From contig NW_027331831.1 of NCBI RefSeq assembly GCF_033568475.1, positions 12,958,001-13,022,000 on the forward strand: DNA of 64,000 nt, read 5' to 3'. Every line of letters begins with the position of its first letter. The stretch's first letter is position 1. The notes below the pieces were generated by a model. The model worked only from the letters and a program-made list of their open reading frames with translations. It was not told where the DNA came from and searched no databases. Shown in pieces: positions 37,235 through 47,918 of this stretch. The translations under genes were made by a program, and so were the position numbers. The stretch is from Henckelia pumila. Lineage: Eukaryota > Streptophyta > Magnoliopsida > Lamiales > Gesneriaceae.

Positions 37235-37626
37235 AATGAATGGAGAGAATCTGGAAAAAGAACCTCGCATCATGGAGCTTAGGAATCAGGTAAAGTTTTT
37301 GTTCTCTGACTAGAGGGCATACACTTTTTATTTTCCTTAGGTATTACAAAATTGATTTTTAGCAATAGTTGTATTTTTATATTTTAGCAGCTCTTAGTAA
37401 GCCTCCCCATCCTTTCAAACAGTCTTTAGTTGATCTCAAGGGTTAGTTGTATTTTTAGATTCTTGAAGAAAAGGAACAAAGTGCTAGAACTAAACTTTTC
37501 GGTGTGCCGTTGCATTCTAAGAAAAGATTGCACCCAGAATACAGTTCTTCAATGGAGACAAACAAGTCCAGATCACTGGTTCTCGAAAAAGATGATTTAG
37601 GTTTGAATTTCATGCCTCCATGTTAA
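37235..37626 (+). pseudogene. Captured C-terminal exons resembling a class-B heat-shock factor
   Basis: An upstream block ending MELRNQ|GTAAAG (donor after 37289) is followed, after TTTTTAG, by an open 55-codon exon with its own stop (37459-37626). This exon contains KLFGVPLHSKKRLHPE and ends LGLNFMPPC. The K/R-LFGV tetrapeptide is the repression motif of class-B heat-shock factors, and the surrounding residues recall HSFB4. The DNA-binding domain is absent, so this is only the regulatory tail. It lies inside the CACTA element and was presumably copied from a host gene. Confidence 0.55.
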
Positions 37627-38607
37627 GTACTAATTCGACCCATTTAAGATTTTGTTCATCTTATAATGTTATCCATTCAAGTTTTCTCTTTCACATTCTC
37701 TATGTTTTAGTCTTTCTTTAGAAGGTTATTATATATCACTAGTACTTGTGTATATTTCCCCAGCCGTTAATGCAGGTTGGTTTTTGTTTAGAGTGAATTA
37801 ATCAGCTTCTGAATACTTAAACATCATCATGTCCCTTTTTATTTTTTATTTTTTACTCTTGAATTAATTAGTTCTTACAAAGTTTCTTTTCGGATTTATA
37901 TATATTTCTGTTGGAAAGCATTTAATTAGCCCCCCCATAATTGGACCAGAACTGTTCTTTTTCTCCTTGCCCTTTTGCCTCTCTTTCTGGTTTTGTTATC
38001 TGAACAATTCAGTCAGATAAATTAATGCAAACATGAAAAAGAGGGAGAGAGAGTTAGCTAGAGAAGAGGCTGAAGCCGAAGCTTTTTCTTCTTTCCTGTT
38101 TATTTTTGGTTTTCTGGGATTTTTCTGTTCTCTTCATTAATTTATCATACGTACATGTATGACCATTTCTCCAACAATTTACTCGTACGTTTCTTGATTT
38201 TTCGATTGATAAGGTTGTAATAATCTACACATACATACATACATACATATATATGATTAATTATTATATATATAGGATATAATACATGTATGATTCTATA
38301 GCAGTAAAAGTAGGTAAGCAGCAAGATTCATAAAAGTTTACTCAAAAGAATACAATTATTGCTGTAATTAGTAGTGTTATTATTATTTACCATACTGGAG
38401 TTATGATTATATTTGGTTGATGAGATCTCCATTTTCTCGTTTCTGTTAATTAAATTTGAGCTGATGCACAGTCTGCAGGCACTCAGAAATTGAGGAAACG
38501 AACACAGACGGCAACAAAAATAAATATGTAAAATATTATTAGGAGTTGGATGTTACTTCTTGCACTATTTCTTCCTGTAAATATGCCATGTTGATTCCTT
38601 GTGGTAG

Positions 38608-39160
38608 GTTGCACAGAAAATGCAAGTACCACTTGCTTATGCAGAGGATATAATTGGAGTTCAGGGAGAAAATATTGATTACATTAGATGCACTACTGGT
38701 GTCATTCTAACTGTGCAAGAGAGTAGGGGCCTGCCTGATGAAATCACCGTGGAGATAAAAGGCACCTCTTCACAAGTTCAACTAGCCCAGCAACTTATTC
38801 AGGTTAAAGTCTCTTCGGTTTTTTAATATCTTTTTTCCTAATCTGATAATGAATTCATGATCATAAAATTTGGTGCTTTGGCCTTAAAGTTCAAATCCCC
38901 AAATAGGGGCTGAGAAACTAAGTTGATATGATTTTGATAACAATTTGGTTTTAAAATTGCCTTGAAGTAGTAAACGTAAGGAAGTTACTATACATACAAA
39001 TGGCCTTGTTGTTATCTAAAGATAAAAAATGAGGTGGACGTTATCTTTATGTTATGCAGGACTTCACCAGTGGTCACAGAGAGCAACTTCAGGGGACCTA
39101 TGGCAAGCTAGAATCCATTTTACGACATTCCTACTCTCAGTTAGGTAGCAGTTCTTACGA
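38608..39160 (+). pseudogene. Captured C-terminal exons of a KH-domain RNA-binding protein (FLK/PEPPER-like)
   Basis: The first exon, 38608-38802, lies between GGTAG and GTTAAAG and encodes a KH domain: MQVPLAYAEDIIGVQGENI with the GxxG loop (GVQG), then SRGLPDEITVEIKGTSSQV and QLAQQLIQ. The second begins at 39060 after ATGCAG with DFTSGHREQLQGTYGKLES and SYSQLGSSSY. This matches, from memory, the last KH domain and tail of the plant FLK/PEPPER family. After about 39160 the similarity stops and the subterminal CACTA sequence follows. Both exons are open, so capture looks fairly recent. It could still make a truncated or antisense-regulating transcript, but nothing shows that it does. Confidence 0.72.
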
Positions 39161-39359
39161 AATACGTGTGGATGTGTACACGTTTTGGTGGTTGAATATG
39201 TCATTTCAAATTGTTAGTGTATTTTGGTGGATAGTACTTGTTGATTTATGTATGTGTCGTTTTGGGATGGATTAATTAATATTATTAGTGTATTTTTTAG
39301 TTTCAAAAATATATTTATGGCATTATTGTATCTAAATCTTAATTTATAAAATGTGTTCT

Positions 39360-39890
39360 ATTGCTTCGGCAATTTTAGAATAAACAAAATTTTATTTATA
39401 GACGAAGTAGAAGAATGCATTTTAATACGGTAATATAAGAAATTAACGAAGTAAAAGACATTATTTCACTTTGTATATTATTAAAATTACTGAAGTAATA
39501 GACAATATTTAACTTCGAAAATTTGATTAAAAATCGAAGTAAAAGAATACATTTTACTTCGGTTATATATGAAATTAACGAAGTAATAGACAATATTTAA
39601 CTTCGTCCAAAACCCGAAGTAAAATCATAGTTGTTACTTCGGCAAATTCATTAATTGACGAAATATAAGAATATATTTGACTTCATAACTTATGAAATTA
39701 GCGAAGTAAAATATATGATTTTACTTCGGCACCGTTCCAATTCTGCCTCCAAAAAATGACCAAAGACTTCGGTAATTTAAGGTATAAGACTTCGGTGATT
39801 CAGCGAAGTAAAAAAGCACCCTATTACTTCACGTGACACTACTTCGGTAATTAAGTGCCTACGACTTCGGTTATTAACCGAAGTCTTACG
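39360..39890. repeat. Right subterminal repeat array of the CACTA element
   Basis: More than a dozen copies of ACTTCGG or CGAAGTA(A) in both orientations spaced about 25-45 bp apart, the mirror of the left array. Confidence 0.87.
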
Positions 39891-39910
39891 CGATTTTTCT
39901 ACTAGTGTAA

Positions 39911-41175
39911 CTTCAATTTGAGTGATACTTGCAATTGCCGCCTTTCGAAATCTTGAAGTACATCAAATGGGTGTAAAGACTGCTTTTATAAATGGAGATT
40001 TAGAAGAAAAAATTTACATGGAAAAACCTGAGGGATTTTCTGCACCTGGGAAAGAAAATAAGGTTTGTAAATTGATGAAGTTTTTGTATGGTTTAAAGCA
40101 AGCACCAAAACAATGACACAAAAAATTTGACAAAGTCATGCTAGAAAGTTGATATAAAGTCAATGAGTGTGACAAATGTGTATACGTAAAGAACACTGAA
40201 AGTGGCTATGTCATTGTATGTCTTTATGTAGATGACATGCTTATCATCGGAAGCAATGATAAGATGATCAAATACACTAAGAAACTGCTGAACTCAAAAT
40301 TCGACATGAAAGATTTGGGATTAGCCGATGTCATCCTTGGAATTAAAATCCATAGAACATCAGAATGGATGATTCTAAGTCAATCAAATTATGTGGATAA
40401 AATACTGGAAAAATTTAATAAGGATGACTCTGCATTGGCTAGAACCCTGATAGATACGATCCAACATCTGTCGAAGAATCGGGGTGAGAGTATCTCCCAA
40501 TTAGAATACTCTCGAGTAATTGGAAGTCTGATGTACTTAATGAGTTGTACACGACCAAACATATCCTATGAAGTAAGCAAATTGACCAGATTCACGAGTA
40601 ATCCAGGAGCTGAACACTGGAAAGCAATTATCATATTGCTAATGTATTTAAGATACACTCGTGACCATGGGCTACACTATACTAGATATCCCGCTATTAT
40701 TGAAGGATACATTGATGAAAATTGGATATCTGATATATAAGACTCAAAATCTACAAATGGATTTTTATTCACTTTTGAAGGTGCAACAATTGCTTGGAAA
40801 TCTTATAAACAAACTGTAATAACCAGATCCACGATGAAATCTAAGTTTATAGCACTTGATAAGTATGCTGAAGAGGCTGAATGGTTGCGTTTATTCTTAG
40901 AAGATGTTCCAGGATGGGTGAAACCTGTACCGGCTATTTGCATTCATTGTGATAGTCAATCTGCGATCGGAAGGGCACAAAGCAAGATGTATAATGGAAA
41001 GTCTAGACTTATACGTCGTAGAAACAATATCATTAGACAACTACTCTCAACTAGAGTTATCTCTATTGACTATGTAAAGTCAAAGGATAATATAGCGGAT
41101 CCGTTAACCAAAGGTTTAAACAGAAAACTAGTCGAAAATTCTTCAAAAGGAATGAGACTGAAGCCTATGGAATAA
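39911..41175 (+). pseudogene. Old copia pol, 3' part (RT and RNase H), broken
   Basis: This continues the RT cut at 33878. Remnants in order are [27 protein letters not shown], the active-site motif [10 protein letters not shown] (about 40230), [13 protein letters not shown], and RNase H pieces [13 protein letters not shown] and [12 protein letters not shown]. In-frame stops occur at about 40114 (where a Trp codon is expected) and 40738. The canonical ADADWAG motif is degraded to YIDENWISD. Confidence 0.88.
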
Positions 41176-41269
41176 ATTGATGCGAAGGAAAACCCAACCT
41201 ATGCTGACTGGAGATCCCAAGAACTAGGTTCAATGGGACAACCTAATCTCACTGGTTTGGTAAATCACT

Positions 41270-41644
41270 GTGGGGGTTATCCCTAGTCTATTCCTATTGC
41301 AAACAGTAAATGTTGAGGATAAGCACTTGAATTTTAATGATTCTGATGGAATTCAACATAGAATCACCTATGTGAGAGAGAAGTGGGGCCGCTTTGAAGG
41401 AATTGCAAGGCTCAATTCTAGACCCTCTTACAGAACCAGACGTGTGTTCATGGCCAAAAAGAACACAATCATGAGAACTGAATTGTATCAGGGAGAGTCC
41501 TGTGTGAAGTATACCTTAATTTACACAAACGGATGTACAGTTCAAAGATATCGCGTATACTGTCAATCAGTGAATTATTATACTTTTACAAAGGAAGGTT
41601 CAAAGGGTAATACCTACCTATTCTATGCAGGATTCAACTGTTGA
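41270..41644 (+). other. Open frame of 124 codons between pol and 3' LTR of the old copia element
   Basis: The frame is open although the pol before it is full of stops. The predicted product is basic with aromatic residues spread throughout and a run of Tyr and Cys near its end. I recognise no domain. It could be chance or a remnant of a 3' leader. Confidence 0.25.
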
Positions 41645-41697
41645 ACTTTATCACGACTATCTTTGTTTATCTTTCAATTTCCATTTATATGGGGGAT

Positions 41698-42658
41698 TGT
41701 TGGACTTTAAATTAGGATAATTGGGCTTTCATTATGTGAATGAAAAATTGATTGGGCTTTCATTATATGAATAAAAATTGGTGAAGCTATTGGGCTTGTT
41801 AAAGTGGAAGGTTAAGAGTGGAATATGAGTATCCCACATAGGAAAAATAAACTTTCATGGATGAGCTTATATTGTGTTACACTTTATGAAGGTGTAAGAA
41901 TGATTGATCAAGAGGCTCTCTCGCGCGCGCTCCTGCGCAGAGTAGGGTGCAAATCAAGGGCCCGCTTTCAGGCTTGACTTGTGTGCAAGCGTAAGAGTGC
42001 GACTTGGGTGCGTCGAATGTCGGACCGATCAAGGCAAAATTGCCTACCCAGTGTTGGCCACCTTTTGTTATTTTATTTTTTGATTTGTGACCTTCCACTT
42101 GCCCTGAGAAGCTTCTGGATGAGACCTTTCAGCTGGATGTCCGTTAGTGCTTCAGATGCCAGACTTTTGGTGTTTCATCTGTCAGCCTTTGGTCTTCCAT
42201 CTGCCCAGCCTGTGACTGTCTGCCTAGACAGTGTGCTCCTATAAATAGAGGCAGCATTCAGTCCTTCAAACCACCAGTTCCGAATTCTCCTCACTTCTGA
42301 ACTCCATTTTTCTGCTCGGGCTCCCCTGCTTCTGCTCCGTCGTGATACTGTTCAGGTACATTCTCGGTTCGCCAGTGTAGTTCCTTCGTGCTAGGTTTCT
42401 ACAAGGTTTCTCCGTTGTATCCTATGAGACATACGTCTGTATCATCCTCAAAGCTCACTCCGGAGGGGACGAATCTGTTTTAAGAAAATTGTACTAGTTA
42501 CAGGCCTCGGTTTGCTTAACTATTTTCTTATTCGTTTCATTCATATTGTTCAGTATTTATATACTCGTTATATTGGTGAATTGTTATACGATCATTATTT
42601 GTTCCTAGTATATTGTTTATGTTATATTCACGTTTGCGAGTAGCATTTTGGATAACAT
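41698..42658 (+). repeat. 3' LTR of the old copia element (about 961 bp)
   Basis: Directly preceded by the purine tract ATGGGGGAT at 41689-41697. It ends where it meets the Tat-like gypsy fragment. Confidence 0.87.
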
Positions 42659-42947
42659 AAGATTGAGGAGAATTGATATTTTCTCCAATAAACATCTTTC
42701 TTTCCGCATTAATATTTGGGGGGTTGAGAGGATGAACCGTCATTGGGTGTTGGACTTGCCAACATCGCCTTCTTGTTGGGGCGCTAAATACCACGACTCG
42801 GCTTTGACCATTGGACGAGTCACTAAGCCTTTTTGGGTGACAAGTATTCTCGTTTGTCGTAGAGAAGCGAGGAAAAAACGTTCGTGTTCGTCGTTCGCAT
42901 TGAAATTCATGTGTAACGGGGTTGACATTCTCAATGATGAGGTAATT

Positions 42948-42967
42948 GTTCCCACAGACGACGTCAA
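42948..42967 (-). other. Primer-binding/leader motif of the Tat-like element
   Basis: The minus strand reads TTGACGTCGTCTGTGGGAAC, close to the TGGCGCCGTCTGTGGGAA consensus. Confidence 0.7.
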
Positions 42968-42969
42968 GT

Positions 42970-43399
42970 TGATGTAGCAAAAAATTGATATTACTTAATT
43001 GGAGAAAATCTGGGTAATCTTTGGAGATACGGGGTGATCGAATTAATACTCGAACAAGTCCAAAGAACGAATTTTGTGAGTCATTACTGCATCACAAAAC
43101 AAAGTGAGTGGAGTCGGGATTTTTCCGACGAAGACACTCCGACTCTCAAGTCAGCATTTAACCAATAAAAGTTTTAGAGAACCAGAGCATGTGATTATAG
43201 AGAGTGTACCTTAAAAATGAGAGGACTTGAGCTATTTATAGACAGTCGGAGAGTTTGAGTTTGAGCCTCTTATTAGCTTTTAAGAAATTATGGGTCTTGA
43301 TAAAGTGTCCAAATAAATAACTAAATAACATTGAATCCAAATGAATTGTGTCATTGAGCTTGGGTCCGAGAGAAAGTCAAATTACATTATAACTCATCA
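42970..43399 (-). repeat. LTR of the Tat-like element (430 bp)
   Basis: It shares length (430 versus 434 bp), ends, the GAGTGTCTTCG word and the minus-strand TATAAATAGCTCAAGT block with the solo LTR at 62727-63160. Confidence 0.8.
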
Positions 43400-44601
43400 G
43401 TTATTATCATATTATTTATTTTCACATCCCACAAATTAAACCGTGTCAGAGAATTATAATTATATTTTATTCGCATTGATAATTTCTACATTATCTAAAA
43501 GGAGTTATTTGCACCAAATACCCCTGTGAAATATTGAAAATGCACACTTCTCCCCTGTGAAATTTAATAGGCATCTTCAACCCTGACCTTTTATAAAATT
43601 AGTACACTCGCCCCTTCAGATGAGTGATTGTTGTGCACGCGCCCCTCATGCGACTGGGCAAACGTTTTGATATTTTTTTTGCACCAAATACCCTTGTGAA
43701 ATATAAAAAATGCATATTTGACCCTCTGAGAGTATAATTTTTAAATATATTCAACCCATAATACACAATTTTTATTAAAATCTAATTATAAATATTTATC
43801 AAACATTTTTTATTTTATTAATTTTTATTTTTTATTTTAAATGTATTATCATTAATTAATTATTTTCTAAAAAAATATTATTACTTTATTCTGCTATCAT
43901 TATTTTATTAAATTCACTTCATATTTCCTACTTCTCCATTAAACATGCATTCAAAAACAAGAATTTAAATAATTTCAAGTACTAAAATATTGAACTAAAC
44001 TGATAAGTTCAAACATATTGCCTTTTCGATTTAGGATTATATATTATTGAACCAAAATTTAAATTTTTCGAGAAGATGCATTGCACAATTTGCAATAAAT
44101 AATAAAAAATAACATGTTTATATAATTGTAAATCAAAAAAGTAATACTCATGAACTTATCATTTTGGTTCAATATTTTGGTACTTTTAGATATTTAAATC
44201 CTTATTTATGAATCATGTTTAATGAAAAATTTGAAAACACGAAGTGATTTGATAAAATAATGATAACGAGACAAATTAATTAAGAATTAGAAATTTAAAA
44301 TCGAAAATAAAAAATTAATAAAAGTAAAAGTGTTTGAAAAATATTTTATACTTGGATCTTAATAAATATTGTGTATTATTATTTAATGCAAATTCTACAA
44401 TGCATTTTAAAAAATTTAGATTTTGGTTCAAGAATATATAGTTCTAAATTGAAAAGTAATATGCATGAACTTATTATTTTGGTTTAATAGTTTGGTACTT
44501 TAAGGTATTTGTTGAATCCGATATTTTGGTGATAACAAACAACAACTCATTGTATAGGAATGTGCTGCCAACCATTGTATTTCAGGAATCTACTACAACT
44601 T

Positions 44602-44785
44602 CTACCGGAAGCTTGTCAACCGCCTTTGCTCTCGACCGGCTGAAGTCACAAGCCTATCGACTGGCTATCAAAACCAGCAGAAGATAAATCTATCTACCGG
44701 AAGCTTGTCAACCGCCTTTGTCTCTCGACCGGTTGAAGTCACAAGCTTATCGACTGGTTATTCAAACCAGCAGAGGACAAATATC
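44602..44785 (+). repeat. 92-bp tandem duplication in the LTR U3 region
   Basis: Two copies start CTACCGGAAGCTTGTCAACC at 44602 and 44694 with small differences, so the duplication is older than this insertion. The 3' LTR has the same pair from 54537. U3 duplications often carry enhancer sites, which here is inference. Confidence 0.85.
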
Positions 44786-45110
44786 TCTACAGGTAGAATG
44801 CCAACTGCCTATCAGGATATCTCAAGACAAGTACCTGTGACAAGATGTTCTTTGCAAGATCTTTTATTAAAAGCAGAACCGGCGTGTCAGAAGATATGTT
44901 GACTCCTGCAATCGAGACAACAGGTTGCACCAAAATGGCAAAAACACAGAATGACTACAGAAAAAGCATTCGACCGTTTATTCCAGTTTTGGACCCTGGA
45001 AGTTGTCTGCAGTGTACGATCTTCATGCAGAATCATCAATGCATTTATGAGCATTAAATGTGCATTCAATGCAGCATCAAGAACGTTCAAAATAAAGACG
45101 TTGATGATTG

Positions 45111-45121
45111 ACCTATATAAA
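45111..45121 (+). promoter_or_regulatory. Probable TATA box of the Sirevirus-like LTR promoter
   Basis: ACCTATATAAA is the only good TATA match in the LTR. Transcription would then begin about 30 bp downstream, leaving an R-U5 of about 0.7 kb. Confidence 0.65.
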
Positions 45122-45854
45122 GGGAAGATTGCTCAAGAAGTGACAACAACGTCAACAACAAAAAAAAAAACAAAGAGAGACAAGCAATTCAGAAAAATCT
45201 CAATCAACTCAATCACTTGAATAATATCAAAAGTCCTCATCTGATATACTTGAGCACACTTACAAGATCACTCATCTGCTGCTCAAATAAACCCTCGCCT
45301 ACAGTTCACATATCTGATCGTCAAGGATCATCCTAGGGTTTTCAAGCCTCTCGACCGCTCTGCAGTTTGAGAAGCTCAACTCAACTATACACATTGTTGA
45401 AGAGAATTGAAGCTACTCTGAAAGCTTCCACCAGTCTGATAAGAACTGAGAATCTTATCTGTGTAAATCTAGGAGTTTCGGATTAGGCATTGGATAAGTC
45501 CTAAGTCTGAAGTGGGTGTATTACAAGACGTTGTAATAACCAAAGTCTTCTAGTGAATTCCTTCCTAAGTGGAAGAAGGGGAGACGTAGAAGGATTAAGC
45601 CTTCGAACTTCCATAAATCGTGCCTTAGTCTTTACTGCTATTTATCTTACTTTCTGCTCATACATTGCATTATAAACTTTGCATCACTAAAACCTCTGAA
45701 CTATTTCCGCACTATTTAAGTTGTTCAAACCGTTTTAGAAGTTGAGAAAACAGATTAAGTGAACTAAACCTCACTTGATCATTTCGAAAGAAGAAGAAGA
45801 AAAGTTTCAGAGTGTATTCACCCCCCCTCTACCCTCTGAACCGATCCCAACAAG

Positions 45855-45871
45855 TGGTATCAGAGCGGGTT
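45855..45871 (+). other. Primer-binding site of the Sirevirus-like element
   Basis: TGGTATCAGAGCGGGTT begins two bases after the 5' LTR, complementary to initiator methionine tRNA. Confidence 0.95.
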
Positions 45872-45905
45872 CCTTTCTCAACTGCTGATCTGAAGTTTTA
45901 AAATC

Positions 45906-47918
45906 ATGACTTCTTTCAACAGAATTCCTATGTTTTCTAAAGAAGAGTATGATGATTGGAAAATTCGCATGCAGGCACATCTTGCAGCACAGGATGATGA
46001 CATGCTATATGTCATAACAGACGGTCCTATCAAAATTATGAAGGTCAACCCAGCTCTAGCCGATGGTGCAGGACAAATGATTGAGAAACCAAGAGCTGAG
46101 TGGACCACTGAGGACAAAAAGAAGGCTAATCTTGACAATGTGGCCCGGGACATCCTATACAAAACACTGGATAAGAATATGTTCAGCAAAATCAAGTCAT
46201 GTTCCACAGCAAAGGAGATTTGGGAGAAGCTCACTCAGCTATGTGAAGGGAATGACCAGACAAAGGAAAACAAGCTCACTTTGGCCATTCAAAAATATGA
46301 CAACGCCAAAATGAAGCCAGGGGAAACCATGGCTGAATTTGATGAACGGTTCAGTAGTATCATCTGTGATCTTATTGCTTTAGGTAAAACTTATACTAAC
46401 CGTGAAATTGCTGTGAAGGTTATGAGAGCTTTACCCAAAGAATGGGAGATCAAGACAGTGGCCATGAGAGAGTCAAAAGACTTAAGCAAGGTTGAACTGC
46501 ATGATCTCTTTGCAGATCTCAAAGCCTACGAGTTCGAGCTCAACATGAGAACAGAAGATGAACCATCTACTTCTCAACCAACCAAGGCCTTAACCTCAAC
46601 CGTGATATGTCCACCGGTCGAGGAAGCTCCAAAGAGATCAGCTGAGCAAATCAGCAATGAAGCCATGACACTCTTTGTCAAGAAATTTGGTAGATTTATG
46701 CGTAAAAACAATTCTAAATTTAAAAATTATCATAAATCGGACCATACAAAGGATGGTCCTACTTGTTTTAACTGTGGCAAGTCAGGCCACTTCATTGCAG
46801 ACTGCACCAAGCCTAAGAACAATGATCAGAAGCAATTCTCCGAAAGAAGAAGGGGTAAGGAGGATAAAAGGACGTTTAGAAAAGGAAGAGACCAAAGGGT
46901 TCTAGTAGCAGACGAAAGCAAAAGCAAATGGGCTGAGTCTGACTCTGACAACTCCAATACCGGAAGCTCTTCAGATGACAGCGATGATGAAAAAGTGGAA
47001 TGCCTTATGGCCGATATCGAAGAAGAAGCTGAGGAGGTATTTGACTTTGGCTCACCTGAATTTACTCACAGTGATTTAGTTACCGCTTTACACGAAATGG
47101 CTAATGAATACAAAGCATTATCCAAGGAGTTCGAGGAAGTAAAGGCAGAAAGAGCTGACCTAAAAGATAAGTCAAGCAAATCAAGCTGCATGCAGCAAAA
47201 AGAGCTTGATGGTCTTAAGGTCAAGCTAAGTCTGCTGGCTACTGAGAACGACACCTTGAAAAGAGTATTCCAAGCTACCTTGATTGAGAATAAAAAACTA
47301 CTTGAAACCATTAAGGCTTGGAATAAATCTTCTGTAACCATTGACAAGATTCAAGAAATCCAAAGACCGGTACATGATAAAACCGGTCTAGGGTTTGGAA
47401 CAAATGAACAGTCTATGGAATCCTGTATTCAGTCAAGCCTGGACAAAGGCAATCTTAACAAAATAAGATTTGTCAGGTCCAGCACGATATATGAACACGA
47501 TAAGTGCAGCTTTGACAAAAATCAGAAAGTATCTAACGAACGAAGCTCTAAGCATAGAGGGCTGGGATATGTGGATCCCCAGACCTCTAATCAAAGAGGA
47601 ACTTGGATCAAACCAAAACCTAATGAAAGAAGAAAGGGAAACCAATCTAATTTCAAAAGGCCATGGAATGAGTCTAACTACTCTAAGAAAAGATGGTCAA
47701 AGGAGAAGCCTTACCAGTACTTTAATTGCAGGCCAGTTCAAAAGAGGTACAGGCTAACTGATGAAAATCAAAAAGGCAAGCAGCACACAGCAACCTCACA
47801 AGCACACACATTTACTGCCTATCGACCGCACAGATTTCTGGACACACACACGGGCAAACCTGTAAGGGTGTTCCACGTGTGGGTCCCGAAAGGGCTAATC
47901 CGACCTGGACCCTACTAG
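45906..47918 (+). CDS. gag: Sirevirus-like gag (670 aa)
   Basis: Gag builds the cytoplasmic virus-like particle and packages the element RNA. The N-terminal half is a copia-type gag domain: YDDWKIRMQAHLAAQ near residues 15-30, then KEIWEKLTQLCEG, and AEFDERFSSIICDLIALG near 155. A CCHC zinc knuckle, CFNCGKSGHFIADC, lies at about 287-300, followed by a Lys/Arg-rich segment. An acidic Ser/Asp/Glu region and a coiled-coil region (about 390-480) follow, which is long for copia gag but common in Sireviruses. The ATG at 45906 is the first in frame, 35 bp after the primer site. The frame ends in TAG at 47916; pol continues in the same frame directly after it. The stop falls within a VWVPKG/IWVPK repeat that is normally read through. 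Confidence 0.94.
   Translation: MTSFNRIPMFSKEEYDDWKIRMQAHLAAQDDDMLYVITDGPIKIMKVNPALADGAGQMIEKPRAEWTTEDKKKANLDNVARDILYKTLDKNMFSKIKSCSTAKEIWEKLTQLCEGNDQTKENKLTLAIQKYDNAKMKPGETMAEFDERFSSIICDLIALGKTYTNREIAVKVMRALPKEWEIKTVAMRESKDLSKVELHDLFADLKAYEFELNMRTEDEPSTSQPTKALTSTVICPPVEEAPKRSAEQISNEAMTLFVKKFGRFMRKNNSKFKNYHKSDHTKDGPTCFNCGKSGHFIADCTKPKNNDQKQFSERRRGKEDKRTFRKGRDQRVLVADESKSKWAESDSDNSNTGSSSDDSDDEKVECLMADIEEEAEEVFDFGSPEFTHSDLVTALHEMANEYKALSKEFEEVKAERADLKDKSSKSSCMQQKELDGLKVKLSLLATENDTLKRVFQATLIENKKLLETIKAWNKSSVTIDKIQEIQRPVHDKTGLGFGTNEQSMESCIQSSLDKGNLNKIRFVRSSTIYEHDKCSFDKNQKVSNERSSKHRGLGYVDPQTSNQRGTWIKPKPNERRKGNQSNFKRPWNESNYSKKRWSKEKPYQYFNCRPVQKRYRLTDENQKGKQHTATSQAHTFTAYRPHRFLDTHTGKPVRVFHVWVPKGLIRPGPY

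Larger units (their letters stand above)
33879..39907. mobile_element. CACTA (En/Spm) transposon carrying host gene fragments (6029 bp)
   Basis: The ends are CACTAGTAGAATTTCTGCC on the left and, read from the right, CACTAGTAGAAAAATCGCG. Both are flanked by the 3-bp duplication TAA (33876-33878 and 39908-39910), as expected for CACTA elements. Joining the flanks restores copia RT. Both ends hold arrays of subterminal ACTTCGG/CGAAGTAA words (about 33905-34090 and 39360-39890). I see no transposase frame. The interior carries exon-like pieces with splice sites from a class-B heat-shock factor and a KH-domain RNA-binding protein, plus others I cannot assign. It is a non-autonomous, gene-capturing (Pack-type) element. 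Confidence 0.93.
30163..42658 (+). mobile_element. Decayed Ty1/copia retrotransposon split by a CACTA element
   Basis: The LTRs (30163-31132 and 41698-42658) both start TGTTGGACTTTAAATTAGG and end near TTTTGGATANCA. Between them lie gag, protease, integrase, RT and RNase H remnants in copia order. The flanks TAATA and TAAGA give only an imperfect duplication. The LTRs differ at many sites and coding has numerous stops, so the copy is old. Without the CACTA insert (6029 bp plus a 3-bp duplication) it would be about 6.5 kb. Confidence 0.92.
42659..43399 (-). mobile_element. 5' fragment of a Tat-like gypsy element (LTR, primer site, start of gag)
   Basis: On the minus strand an LTR (43399 to 42970, starting TGATGAGTTATAATG and ending CTACATCA) is followed by ACTTGACGTCGTCTGTGGGA, a variant of the TTGGCGCCGTCTGTGGGA leader found in Tat/Ogre-type elements. 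Next comes an ORF from MSTPLHMNFN that runs to the edge of the copia LTR. The rest is missing and is not recognisable on the far side of the copia element, so deletion or rearrangement must be assumed. Confidence 0.75.
44510..45852 (+). repeat. 5' LTR of the Sirevirus-like element (1343 bp)
   Basis: It contains a 92-bp tandem duplication (44602-44785), TATATAA at 45114-45120 as the likely TATA box, and four TCGACCG words. Confidence 0.97.

Noticed and set aside
38220..38280. CATA repeats and TA tract as a regulatory site in the CACTA interior
   Set aside because: Simple sequence without a recognisable motif.
30158..42663. Perfect target duplication for the old copia element
   Set aside because: Flanks read TAATA and TAAGA; one mismatch, so I do not claim it as exact.
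42648..42977. Plus-strand 109-codon frame
   Set aside because: Antisense to the Tat-like gag fragment and leader, which explains the region better.
45878..46234. Minus-strand 118-codon frame and similar antisense frames in the Sirevirus-like element
   Set aside because: Antisense shadows of intact gag and pol.
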